This document shows positions 32,053 through 42,814 of a DNA stretch of 64,000 bases, piece after piece. The notes beneath the pieces are model-generated. The model ran no database searches. It was not told where the DNA came from and saw only the letters and a program-made list of their open reading frames with translations. Location: NCBI RefSeq assembly GCF_000483165.1, contig NZ_AXXW01000005.1:220264-284263 (forward strand), given 5' to 3'. The position numbers were made by a program, and so were the translations under genes. Position 1 is the stretch's first letter, and every line of letters starts with the position of its first letter. This DNA is from Tullyiplasma multilocale ATCC 49900 (GTDB taxonomy: Bacteria > Bacillota_I > Bacilli_A > Mycoplasmatales > Mycoplasmataceae).

Positions 32053-32979
32053 CTAATCCTTTCCGTTTCATTTAAATGTTAGGTTGAAAATAAATAATAG
32101 TAGTGCAGTTCAAGCAATTGTACCAGCCAATGGTATTCAAATATTTGAGAACGGCATTGTTCCTTTATTGATATCAATTAATTGTGAAATACCTTTTGGA
32201 TCCAAATATGTGTAAGATGAAATAAACATATTAAATCAAATTGGGTATTTTGTTGGTATTAAGTAAGTGACATATCTAAATGCATCACTTTGTGATGTAA
32301 TTTGAGTATTTATAACAACATCAGATAATAAAATAAAAGCAATAACGATTGATATTAATATTACTCTTGAGAAAATTTTGTGTTTCACAGCATTGCAAAT
32401 AATAAAAACTATTGAACATGCCATAATTGATAAAAATAATAGGCCAAGCAAAGAGTTAAAGTAAACAAATCATTCTAAATTTGTTAATAGATCTATTATT
32501 GTTGATGTCATCATCTCTGGGTTTCTCAAACTCAAATACCTAATACCTAATTCGCCATATGCATATATGACAAAAATTAGTAAATTTATAACTACGCTCA
32601 TCATCATTATCAAGACAAAAGTAGTCATTAAACTAAATAGAAACTGTGCCTTAGAAATTTTAGATGTTTTAATTCTCTGTAACAATATTGTATTTTTCAT
32701 TTCCAAAAATGTTCCACCTATAAAAATCATGTTGATAAATATTGGAAGAGAAATAATCGATAAGAACATAGGTGGATATAATTTAGCTTCAGTAAAGTTA
32801 CTTCAAAAAAGAAAAACAATAACTGAAATTAAAGATGGAAAAATGAAGTTAATGATGTATGTTTTAACCCTCTTAAACATGAACCCCATTAATAGACTTG
32901 TAGTTCTTTTTACATTCAGATTAGAAATTTTGAATTCATCGTTATTAAAATCATTGATCATTGATTTAATTTTCGACAT
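32053..32979 (-). CDS. ABC-2 type permease (first permease of the GH85 operon)
   Basis: A 308-aa protein with six to seven membrane helices; KISKAQFLFSLMTTFVLIMMM is the typical helix preceded by a coupling region. The start at 32979 lies 14 bases inside the end of the ATPase gene, a clear sign of translational coupling. Its stop is 4 bases before the GH85 start. ABC-2 permeases pair with a separate ATPase and usually export lipids, glycans or peptides; the substrate here is unknown. Confidence 0.85.
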
Positions 32980-33670
32980 TCAATTCACCCCCGAAATATT
33001 TAGTCATCATTTCTCTCAAGCTTCCATGTTCCTTTAACAACTTTTTAAGTGGTTTATCTAAAAAAATCGAACCATTTTCTAAAAGCACAATCCTATCACA
33101 TAACATTTCTATTTCCTCAGGCATATGAGAAATAACAATCAAAGTACATTTATTTTTCTTCTTATAAGCTTTGAAATAATCAACTAATCTAATTTGCATT
33201 TTTAAGTCCAGCCCTGTGATAAGTTCATCAAGAATTATTATTTTAGGATTATTTATTATAGACAACAGTGCATTGAATCGCTGCTTTTGTCCTCCTGATA
33301 ACTGATTTAAATCTGTATTTAAAATTGGTTCAACTTCAAAAATATCAAGCAAGTCAACTTGATCACTCTTAAAAAATGAATTCCCTTTGTAGAATTTAAT
33401 TACAGATTTAGGAGTTGTCCCTTTGGGTCAATTACCCTCTTGGAATTGGATACCAATTTCATCATAGTTTTTGGCATCGATACCATCAATAACCACAGAT
33501 CCGCTAGTTTCATTTAGAACTCCAGCAATTATTTCAATCAAAGTCGTCTTACCAGAACCATTAGCTCCCAAAAAGGCTATAGCTTCTCCATCTTTTATAT
33601 CGATAGAGATATTATTAATAGCTATTTTTTTACCATATTTTTTTACAAGGTTATCTATTTTAATTGTCAT
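32966..33670 (-). CDS. ABC transporter ATP-binding protein of the GH85 operon
   Basis: A 234-aa ATPase. Walker A is GANGSGKTT, the Q-loop IGIQFQEGN, the signature LSGGQKQR, Walker B KIIILDELITGLD and the switch His VISHM. All key residues are present; DEL replaces the more common DEP. It overlaps the upstream extracytoplasmic protein gene by 11 bases and the downstream permease by 14, so the whole operon is translationally coupled. Confidence 0.95.
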
Positions 33671-34799
33671 TTTCTTCTTTTTCTCCTATTGTATATCTAA
33701 CTGTATATAGTTCTTTGGCACCAGAAACTCTAATTTGAGCTGTTTTTATAGGTATTTCAGTATTAAAACCATCAAAGGTATTTGCAAAATATCTTTGATT
33801 TGTATATTTAGGTGGGTTTTTATCTTTATTAACTAGTTCAACATACTTTTTACCAAGATGTCTATTCAAGTTTAAAAAATCATCAATAATATAGTCTTCT
33901 CGGTCATATTTAATTGGGTTTAATTGTGTGAAAACTTCTTTGACTGTGTATGATAGTTCAAATTTTTTAAACCCTTTAATTTCTAAAATCGCTTTTGTTT
34001 CTTCAATTTCAGAAATAGTAATTTTTGTATTGTCAACATTTCTGTTTTGACCCATAAATCTAAATAAAATTTCTTCTTCTGTCAACATATCTATAGAACC
34101 CAGATCAACAATTATGCCCTCGTCACCAACAGGTGTAAAGCGAACTCCTTCCACCAAAATTGGATACATTTCTAGAGTTTTTTCATAAACCTTATCGGCT
34201 AAATTTCATAATTCGCTATCTAATTTAATGTTTGAAAGTGAAATCTGTTGGTCGTTTTTATGATCTCACATAACATTAGAACCAGAGATTGTAGAAGACC
34301 TATTTTCATGATAATAAACAATACTATCCACATCAAATTGGGTTAGCTCATATTCTACTGAGTGCTTATCCATATTTGGGTTTTCTATGATATCCAAATT
34401 CATCTTGCTTCAAAATTCTCTCATTTTATACCCAAAATAAAGTTGCATACTATAATCATTTGCAATATCCATTTCTAAATCATGAGATAGTCTTTTTCAC
34501 TGTTCATCAAAATAATCTCCATTTAGTAAAGCTGTTGAAGCTGGATCTATTGCGAATGATGAATTGTTTTCCCTTTCTTGCATTTTTGCAAATTGATCGT
34601 TTGCCTGTTTTTTTGAGTTATTCAGTAATGATATTCACCCATCTTTAGTTTTGGGATCCGTAAAATTGGCCACCCTGTCCAAACTCATAGGCTTTGATGC
34701 CGTATTAAGTATCAATGGGGAAGCTAAAATTGGCACAGCACAAATTGCCATAACCGGGATTGTTATCATAATTATCTTTTTCCATTTAAAATTTTTCAT
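33660..34799 (-). CDS. N-terminally anchored extracytoplasmic protein of the GH85 operon
   Basis: A 379-aa protein with one N-terminal hydrophobic segment (IIMITIPVMAICAVPILASPLI), then a long hydrophilic, Asn/Asp-rich region with no further helices. The segment contains a Cys (MAIC) but not a convincing lipobox, so a signal anchor is more likely than a lipoprotein. No domain is recognised. No clear Shine-Dalgarno precedes the ATG at 34799, the first gene of the operon. It could be the surface partner or substrate-handling subunit of the exporter, which is inferred only from gene order. Confidence 0.7.
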
Positions 34800-35018
34800 A
34801 ATATTATTTTACATAATAATTTATCTAGATATTCCAATTTGGCAAAACAAATAAAAAAAACTTAAGAGTGTTATTAAAATAATTAAAAAACTATCGAAAT
34901 TCATCCAATCCCAACCGCTTTTATCCTTACATTATGATTAAAATAAATATGAAGAACAAATAATCATTTGTGGTAATTATGTAGTTATCAGTAGTCATAT
35001 TATCCCTAATTTTTAATG

Positions 35019-35041
35019 TAAAAAACACCGAGATATCGGTG
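35019..35041 (-). terminator. pth terminator
   Basis: CACCGA/TCGGTG stem followed by TTTTTT on the minus strand. The stretch 34800-35018 upstream holds no gene that can be seen. Confidence 0.85.
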
Positions 35042-35076
35042 CCAACATTTTCTTATGTTTAAAGTTTTAAATATTT

Positions 35077-35649
35077 CTATTTATACAGTATGTTGTATTT
35101 ACTCATTATCTTGTTAAAACCTTCTTCACGTGTTCAATCATTGACGAAGTCTAATGAAAGAGCAATAGAATGCTTCATATCAGCTAATTCATCATCTTTT
35201 ATCTTAGATAAAACTCAATCAATTATTTTTCAACCCGGTTCAGGTGCTCCAATACCGATTCTTAAACGTTTGAATTCTTCTCCATTCAAATATTGGATTA
35301 TAGATTTAATACCATTGTGACCAGCCGCTGATCCTTTAAATTTAAATTGGTTCTTTGCGATTGGGAAATCTTTTTCATCATGAATAATGATTACATCATT
35401 CTTATCAATTTTGTAATACTCCATTATTGCTCTAACAGCATCTCCAGAGTTATTCATAAAAGTTTGAGGTTTTGCAAATAGAACTTTCTCACCATTAATA
35501 GTAGAAAAATATATTACAGATTGGTGTTCTTCTTTTTGGTTCACAAAACCATATTTATCTAAAAGTAAATCAATAGCAATTCAACCAGCATTATGACGAG
35601 TTCTTTCGTATTCCCTTCCGGGGTTTCCTAATCCAACTATTAGTTTCAT
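35077..35649 (-). CDS. pth: Peptidyl-tRNA hydrolase
   Basis: A 190-aa enzyme that frees tRNA from stalled peptidyl-tRNA. GLGNPGREYERTRHNAGW includes the catalytic His; KPQTFMNNSG, HDEKDFP and GSAAGHNGIKSI are the other family signatures. Length is typical. The start at 35649 lies one base after the prs stop, so prs-pth form an operon ending at the terminator at 35019. Confidence 0.97.
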
Positions 35650-35650
35650 A

Positions 35651-36691
35651 CTAGTTATTTTTTACGAATTCTTCTACTTTTGATAAAATTGCATTTTTCT
35701 TATTGAAGTAAACTTCTGTTAATGATTCATGTAAAACTGAAGCTTTAATCATGTCTCCAATTAAATGTTTAACAGAAATAACTTTTAAACCTTTAAATTG
35801 TTTTTCGGCAGGAATTTCAATTGTATCAGTTACAACAACCCCTTCAACAATTCCTTCAGCAATAGCTTCATCCATTCTTTGTTTTGCAGGACCATTAAAT
35901 AATCCGTGACAAGCGAAGATATAAACACCTTTAGCCCCATTTTCTTTTAATGCTTTAGCTGCATTAATAATAGTTCCACCAGTATCAATCATGTCATCAA
36001 CGATGAAACATGTTTTACCTTCAATATCACCTAAAACAAATTCAACTTCTGCCTTGTTTGGTTCAGGACGACGTTTAGCAATTACAGCAATTCCGTTTGT
36101 CATTTGACTTGTGTATTCAGCTACCTTGTGAACACGAGTTAATCCCCCGTGGTCTGGTGATACTAAAATACAATTCTTACGATCTAATTTATTTTCAATA
36201 ATTGTATCTACGATTTCGTCAGCTAAAGTTTGTGAAGTTTGGAAGTTATCCATTGGAATATCAAAGAATCCCATTGATTGTGCAGAGTGAATATCTACTG
36301 TAATAACTCTATCAGCTCCGGCTTTTTCAATTAAATCGGCTACCAATCTCGCAGTAATTGGTTGACGACCTTTTGCTTTACGGTCTTGACGTGCATATCC
36401 AAAGTATGGAATAACTACATTAATTTTTTCAGCACTTCCTCGTTTGAAAGCATCAATTGCAATTAATAATTCCATCAAGTTTTCATTTACTGGTGAACAT
36501 GTTGATTGCACGATGTAAATTTCCTTACCACGTACTGAATCAAGTGCTTCTACTAAGATTTCTCCGTCAGCAAATCTTACTGTTTTAATATTTTTTTGCT
36601 CAATGTTTAAGTAATCACAAACCGCTGTTGTTAATTCCTTACTGGCACTAAGACCAAAAATATTTATATCATTTGTTGTTTTATTTCCCAT
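35651..36691 (-). CDS. prs: Ribose-phosphate pyrophosphokinase (PRPP synthetase)
   Basis: A 346-aa enzyme making phosphoribosyl pyrophosphate from ribose-5-phosphate and ATP for purine, pyrimidine and NAD salvage. ADGEILVE, the flexible catalytic loop YARQDRKAKGRQPITARL, DIHSAQSMGFF and the PRPP-binding loop VDDMIDTGGTI are all present. About 25 residues longer than typical bacterial Prs, through N- and C-terminal extensions (SKVEEFVKNN end). Followed directly by pth. Confidence 0.97.
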   Translation of the reverse strand: MGNKTTNDINIFGLSASKELTTAVCDYLNIEQKNIKTVRFADGEILVEALDSVRGKEIYIVQSTCSPVNENLMELLIAIDAFKRGSAEKINVVIPYFGYARQDRKAKGRQPITARLVADLIEKAGADRVITVDIHSAQSMGFFDIPMDNFQTSQTLADEIVDTIIENKLDRKNCILVSPDHGGLTRVHKVAEYTSQMTNGIAVIAKRRPEPNKAEVEFVLGDIEGKTCFIVDDMIDTGGTIINAAKALKENGAKGVYIFACHGLFNGPAKQRMDEAIAEGIVEGVVVTDTIEIPAEKQFKGLKVISVKHLIGDMIKASVLHESLTEVYFNKKNAILSKVEEFVKNN

Positions 36692-36762
36692 TTTAAACCT
36701 ACCTTATGTAAATAATAACAAATAAGATTTAAAGTTTATAGTTGATTTACTTAATATAACAA

Positions 36763-36790
36763 AGAAAAAAAGCCTGTTTAGGGCTTTTTT
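36763..36790 (-). terminator. Terminator of ABC system A
   Basis: AAAAAGCC/GGCTTTTT stem with a T7 tail on the minus strand. Confidence 0.87.
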
Positions 36791-36804
36791 ATTAATCTAC
36801 ACAA

Positions 36805-39090
36805 TTATCTTACAATTCTTTTGAAGAACATTGCAAAACTAACTCCTGTAAGACCTAGTCCCAAAATTGAGGCTACCATATTAGAGATGGCTGCATTCTT
36901 AGTTTTACCAACGTATCTTATTGATTCATAGTTTCTAGTAGCATACTCATCAAAAACAGTCTTTTGGATTTCTGCATACATTGAATAATCTGATTGGATT
37001 TCATAAAGAGCCGAATCAACTATTCTACGTAGTTCATCAATTGAAATTGTTTCTTCTTCATTGTTTTCATTTAATATTGTGATATTCGCACCACTAATAG
37101 CAATTTGCACGCTGTCGTTATCATTTCATTTAACGTAGTTCAACAAATCACCTTTTGGTGTAAGAGAAATCATTACTGAGTTGCCATTACTTCCGCTTTC
37201 ATAAAATCTAATATTGTTAAATAAATTATCTATAAATAAATCGCGATATTCAGAATCACCGATACTCAAAGCATTCTTAATACGATTGGCATATAATCCA
37301 TACATTCCAAAGAAATCATCAAGTAACAGGTCTTCAATTTGACTTGTAACGTTGTCTCTGTCAACTGTAAAAACAGGTGAAATTGAACCCCCGACTATAA
37401 TATCTTTAAAATTAGGGTTTTGATGACTACCAATAACTTCGTAAACATCATTAACATTTCCTGAGCTTGGGTAATGTTTGAATCCGAAATCTTGATCATT
37501 TGAGTTATTGAACATCATGTTTGGTAAAACATATAATGGATTTCATGAGTTCTTGTTTTTTACATGATCTAAGTATTCGTCCGCACTGACGATAGCTTCC
37601 TCACCATTCTTTTCAATTCTATAAACTGAATTTTCAACAACTAAAGCGTTAGACAACATTGTTGTTAGAACTTTATTAAAAGTTCTTTCCCTAACAGATA
37701 ATGTTGTTTCTCTAGTTCAATCATTAAGACTTAAACCATAATAACTATTTGAATTTATAAAAATTCTATCTCTTCCTTTATATTGATCAATTGAGATTGT
37801 ATCTCAATCATTAATTGTAGCATCAGTAAAATAAGTCTTATTTAAAGTATCAACTTCATCTACAATAGTTGAAAATGTATCAGCCTTTAATACTTTAAAA
37901 GTATCATCTAAATTTTTAAATGAATTTTGTTTTGAAAACATTTTAACTTTTGATGTTTCACTGTTGTAATCATTAACTGTAAAATAAGAATCAATTCAGT
38001 CTGTAGCTCTACTTGCTTTTTCATTAGCGTGAACAGATTTAAATAACTCAGCTAATTTATTATCATGATTTGAGAATGCTTGACTAAAGTCTAAGTATCC
38101 CTTAATACGTTCACGTTCATCAGTTAATAATCTTACTGATAAATTACTTGCATCAAGATATAAACCTTCATTAATCAAGTCGAATAAATACTGGTTTAGT
38201 CCCTCATTATCATTTGTATAAGATTCGAACTGAGGATATGAAGAGTCATAAGAATATTGTTGAACTTCAATCTCATCAATAATCACTGAGTTAGAAATGA
38301 CATTTTTATATTCGTCTAAGATTCTAACTTTAGAACCATCAATACTCATTTTAGAATAGGCTTCAATCAGTTCTTCAATTTCTGTATTCTTTTCAGCTAA
38401 ATCATTTGTTCTTTTAGCTACACGATATTTCGCATTCATAACAGAAACATCCTTATTTGAACCTAGACTGATGATCATCCCAACCAAAGGAGTAATCAAC
38501 ATTAAAACAGCCATCAGTGTTCCAAAAACACCCATTAGAATAGAACTATTTCCTGATGAAAATAGTAATAATACTCCGACCAATAATAAGTCGAAAACAA
38601 ATAGGAATAACAAGTTAACAGTATAGTGTCCTAAGTTGAATACAATCAACTTATTAGGACTAATGCTTAATATAACAACATATAAAAGTATGAAGGCTAA
38701 AATGGCTACTGTTGACATAAGTTTATTAACCAAAATTCTTTCTCAAAATATTCTAGCTTTAGAAATACCACTTCGGATTTCTAAATTCATAATTCCTGCT
38801 TTCATTTCACTTGTAAATAAAGCACTACAACAGTGAATTTCAAAGTAAGTAATATAGACCCCAATAATTGCAATTGAAGTAAACACCATTTTCATGAATG
38901 TCGGTTCACCTTGATTAAAAATAAATGAGTAAGAAATATTTATAGCAATAAAGGCAAAGAAGAATATTGATGTCATAACAATAAATGTTTTAGATTTTGA
39001 AATCTTCTTTATCGCATGGTTAAATATTGGCATACCAATTCTAGCCTTGTGAACTTTTTTATTTTCTATTAAATTAGTTTTAGTAGTCAT
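36805..39090 (-). CDS. Giant ABC-type permease, system A
   Basis: A 761-aa protein. The first ~230 residues hold about six membrane helices (FIVMTSIFFFAFIAINISYSF to LITPLVGMIISLG). A ~500-residue hydrophilic, probably extracytoplasmic region follows, and a final single helix (ISNMVASILGLGLTGVSFAMFF) anchors the C-terminus. It is homologous along its length to 40553-42814 (shared LEIRSGxSK, LMxNxMFNNSxxxDFG, NDxYEx and RNYxxIxYxGKT blocks). It starts one base after the ATPase A stop. This layout, a short ABC-2 permease with a large surface domain closed by a C-terminal helix, is not one I can assign to a named family. Confidence 0.75.
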
Positions 39091-39091
39091 T

Positions 39092-39961
39092 CTATTTAAC
39101 CTCTCTTTCCGCTTCTTTTAATTCAGTAATTTTTTTAATCTTTTCAAAGTTGATACCAGAATCATTTTTACCAATTGCATTTATGTAAACGTCTCTTAGA
39201 TTTTCAGTATTCTTATCGAAGTATTTATCATAAATAACTTGCCCTCTATTATTGATTTTTTTAACTAGAATCGCACGATTCACAAGATTATTTAATTCAT
39301 CAATATTATGAGAAGTAATCATAATAGTTTTGCCGTGTTCTTTTGAAAGATAGTCTAGAATTTCCATAAATTCTAGACGTGATTTAACATCAAGATTGGC
39401 AGTTGGTTCATCTAGAACAATGATTTCGGGATCAGTTACTAATGTTGACAACAGTAATGCTCTCTTTTGCATCCGGGCTGATAACTCATCGAATTTATTT
39501 TTCTTAAATTTTAATAAATCTAAACCTTCTAAATACATATCTATATATTTACCAACTTCTTTTCTTGAAAGACCCTTAAGACTTGCACAATAATATGCGT
39601 ATTCAACAATATTGAACTTCTTAGGGAAGTTGTTTTGATCAGGGAAAAAGGCAATGCGATTAAGCGTTGTTTTATCAGTTGATGGAATACCTTCCAATGA
39701 AACACTCCCTGCGTCTTTTTTATGTTCACCAAAAATTAATTTAATTGTTGTAGTCTTACCAGCACCATTATCACCGATAAAACCAACTATCTCACCTTTA
39801 GTGATACTGAAAGTTATATCTTTAACACCAGCACCGTTCTTGAAAGTCTTGCTTATTCCGTTAACTACAAAATAAGGATTTTTTAACTTTTCAATTTGGA
39901 TTTTATTATCGTTAGAAATAGTTGGTTCTATTTCATTTTCAAACATTATTTTTTTAGCCAT
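39092..39961 (-). CDS. ABC transporter ATP-binding protein, system A
   Basis: A 289-aa ATPase. Walker A GDNGAGKTT, Walker B EIIVLDEPTANLD and the switch His ITSHN are normal. The signature motif, normally LSGGQ, reads LSARMQKR and has lost both glycines; the paralogue B reads LSAGMQKR. The start at 39961 is chosen because AGGAG lies eight bases upstream; an ATG further up at 40006 lacks one. Residues ~240-289 extend past the usual domain and are shared with system B. Operon with the giant permease. Confidence 0.9.
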   Translation of the reverse strand: MAKKIMFENEIEPTISNDNKIQIEKLKNPYFVVNGISKTFKNGAGVKDITFSITKGEIVGFIGDNGAGKTTTIKLIFGEHKKDAGSVSLEGIPSTDKTTLNRIAFFPDQNNFPKKFNIVEYAYYCASLKGLSRKEVGKYIDMYLEGLDLLKFKKNKFDELSARMQKRALLLSTLVTDPEIIVLDEPTANLDVKSRLEFMEILDYLSKEHGKTIMITSHNIDELNNLVNRAILVKKINNRGQVIYDKYFDKNTENLRDVYINAIGKNDSGINFEKIKKITELKEAEREVK

Positions 39962-40018
39962 ATTTTTTACTCCTATTCTTAAATAGTACACCCATATGTG
40001 TATCATTTTGATATTAAA

Positions 40019-40044
40019 AAACAGAAAAGTTTCCTTTTCTGTTT
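40019..40044. terminator. Terminator of the 147-aa gene
   Basis: AAACAGAAAAG/CTTTTCTGTTT stem with a T6 tail on the minus strand. Confidence 0.87.
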
Positions 40045-40048
40045 GCTA

Positions 40049-40492
40049 TTATTTGTTTTTATTCTCAACTTTTTTTCTATCAACATATTCCTTGAAGTGT
40101 ATAGCACTTGTGGGATCACTTGTTTCTAAAAACATTGTTCGGTATCAGCTGATCTTAATTTTTACATAAATTCTTGATTTTAATCAAATGTCTTGGCTTA
40201 AAGTTATCTCTTGGATTTTGTCAAACTGGATAACTTTGTTTTTTAAACGACGTGATTCAGATGTGACAGCAACATGAACTTCATCTCTTGTTGCTACAAA
40301 TAAATATGTCTTAGGCATTATTGAACTTGCAAAAGATTTCGCCATCATAGCTGTTCTACTTCTTTGTTCTTCAGGTACTAAGTTATCAGCCAATTTCCAG
40401 AATGGAGCAATTGTTAAAGGCGATAAAGTATCATTTACCCATTTATTTGATCGTAGTTCATATTGAACCATTTTTTTAGATTTATAACTCAT
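40049..40492 (-). CDS. Small soluble protein, possible bacterial PH-like fold
   Basis: A 147-aa protein of unknown function with no membrane helix. The stretch TYLFVATRDEVHVAVTSESR then VIQFDKIQEITLSQD alternates strands and resembles bacterial PH/GRAM-like domains (a strand-strand-I-x-F-x-x-I-x-x-I pattern), but this is only a shape resemblance. It lies between the two paralogous ABC systems, with its own terminator on each side. Starts at 40492 after AGGAATTGTC. Confidence 0.6.
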
Positions 40493-40526
40493 GACAATTC
40501 CTCCTATTTCTATAATTTTAAATTAA

Positions 40527-40551
40527 AAAAAACCTTATGAAAGGTTTTTTT
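40527..40551 (-). terminator. Terminator of ABC system B
   Basis: AAAAACCTT/AAGGTTTTT hairpin with an 8-T tail on the minus strand. Its right half belongs to the 24-bp direct repeat that recurs at 44991. Confidence 0.8.
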
Positions 40552-40559
40552 GTTATTTA
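40536..40559. repeat. 24-bp direct repeat, left copy
   Basis: Identical to 44991-45014. The two copies bracket ABC system B and the secreted-protein gene, and each covers the 3' end of a minus-strand gene (permease B, MATE). Confidence 0.8.
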
Positions 40560-42814
40560 ATAATTTTGTTCTTGAAAATATAGTAGCTTCCTAAATTACT
40601 ACAGAGAAGAACAAAAATCAAAAGGATGTTTTTTGAATAGACAAAATTAGTTTTTCCAATATAGTTAATTTTTGAATAGTTTCGTTTGCTGTATTCGAAA
40701 AAAACAGTTTCCGTTTTGCTTTCCTCGGTCTCTGTGTTATCTGTAAGTTCTAGTGCTTTTCGTATTAAAAATAAAGTCATTGTTTTATCATATTCACTCA
40801 TTCCATCATCAAAAGTCATAATGGGGTTCTTCAAGCCAAAACTGAAAATTTTAGTATTTATAAAATCTCTTGCGATGTTTTTTGGAACTATGTCAATGTA
40901 CATTCAATAATTTCCTTCATGCTCCATCCCTGAGTTTGATGACAATATAAAGTTGTTTTTAGATTCTTCGTGAAATATTTTTTGGATTAACATACTATCC
41001 ATTCCTTTTTTGGTCAAAGTATCAAAAATATTCATTCGATTTATCGGACTAGATAGTATTACTTTGAGGACAGCCATTAATATAGAATCAATTCCATCAC
41101 GATCACTTTCAAAATTGAAATTAAAGTTACTTTCCTTTTCTATAAGTAGCTCCTCAATATCCACTTTTCCCTTGTAGTCGATTATTTCATAGATGTCATT
41201 AATGTAATTGGGGGCCGGGGTATTAATATATCCAAAGTCAATATTTGATGAATTATTAAACATTAAGTTAGAAAAAAATCTTAGCGGATTTCAACTCCTA
41301 GAGCTTAAATATTGCAAGTATACTTTTGCCGATACAATTTCCCCTTTAATCCTATATTCGCTGCTTTCGATTTTCAATAAATTTTTTATAACTGCATTTA
41401 ATCCGACACAAAACAACCTTTCTCTAAGCGATAAATTGATATGTTGCATCCACTCCCCTTTATTTAGGTGTTCACCATAAAATGTATAAGCATTGAAGTA
41501 AATGGCTTTTGAATAGTTTATTTTATTCAAATTTGTATTATTTTTGACATTTGCTATATTAGGTAGATACAATTCACTATTCTCCTGAATAAGCTTTACT
41601 ATTTCGTCAAAATCGTTGTCTCCAAAAACTTCATTAGTGTCTATTAGATTGGAAAATCTGTACTGCTTAGCAAAAAATGTGTCTCCTACATCTTCTTGCC
41701 CATATGCAGAGTTTATTGTGAAGTAACCTCTCTCTCATTCACTTTTATCAGCAGGTGCTTCAGATTGATGTATAGAATCAAGAAGTTTGTAAATTAGATT
41801 GTTTTTAATTCCCGTCTCGTTCAAGTTTATTTTGCCAGTTATTTCTTTCTCCTCTTTGGTTATGAAACCAATAGGCATTTCCTCAATGCCAATAATCATC
41901 CCCGCACTTAGAACATCAAAAATAAATTCATTAACTCCCAATTTAGTGTTTTCGTAGTACTTCATATTCTTTTTATTATATTCTTGTGTACCTGCTTCAA
42001 CTCCAAAAAAAGCTATATTATCAGCAGATATTCTTTGACCATTTATGCCGTTGAAAATTATATTATTATTGTCTATCTCAAATTTATGATATTTTTGAAC
42101 TAGCGATGAAAAACCGCTATTTTTATTTGCTAGTAAGTTGGCTTTATAGGCAATATGCATGCTTGAATTTTTTCCTAAATTTCTATCGGAATCTTCATCT
42201 ACCAAAGCCATATAACCAATTATTGGCAAGAGCAAGAATGTTGCAGATAGCAGAAGCGCGCCCACAACAACTGTCAGTTTCTTACGACTGGTTGCAAATA
42301 GTATAGAAACACTGGACAGGATAAGGTCAAATAAAAATATGTATAGTAAATTTATCATAATATCACCGAGTCAAAAGTTAATTTCTTTCTTGTCCATTAT
42401 CAATAAAAGGATGCATAAATACAACATATAAAAAAAGATAAATATGGTAGAAATGATTTTATTAATGGCAACCCTTGATATGAAAATCATCTTTTTTGAG
42501 TATCCGCTTCTGATTTCTAAATTAATTATTTTATTATCGATTTCATCCATTCACAAAACCTTAGCAGAATAAATTTCGAAGAAAGTTAGAAACACCCCCA
42601 TCACAATTGTTGAAGTCATTATTATCATAAATATAATATTAATATTAGTTTTAACAATATATAGGAATAGTGAAATCATGATTGTCAAAAAAATCATGAA
42701 GCAACAAAATAATACAATTGTTAATTTATTCACGTTTCTTCTAAACGACCTGTAAAATATAGGACCATTAGAAATACTAAATTGATTTTTGGATGTATTA
42801 AATATTTTATTCAT
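40553..42814 (-). CDS. Giant ABC-type permease, system B
   Basis: A 753-aa paralogue of the system A permease (36805-39090) with the same plan: about six N-terminal helices, a ~500-residue hydrophilic region and one C-terminal helix (ILLIFVLLCSNLGSYYIF). Shared blocks include NLEIRSGYSK, LMFNNSSNIDFG, INDIYEIID and RNYSKINYIGKTN. The frame is open throughout when TGA is Trp. The ATG at 42814 overlaps the true end of the ATPase B frame (TAA at 42807), as expected for a coupled pair. The gene lies inside the repeat-bracketed block. Confidence 0.75.

Noticed and set aside
34800..35018. Possible small RNA gene in the 220-base gap before the GH85 operon
   Set aside because: No stable fold, promoter-terminator pair or tRNA-like motif could be seen; probably just promoter space.
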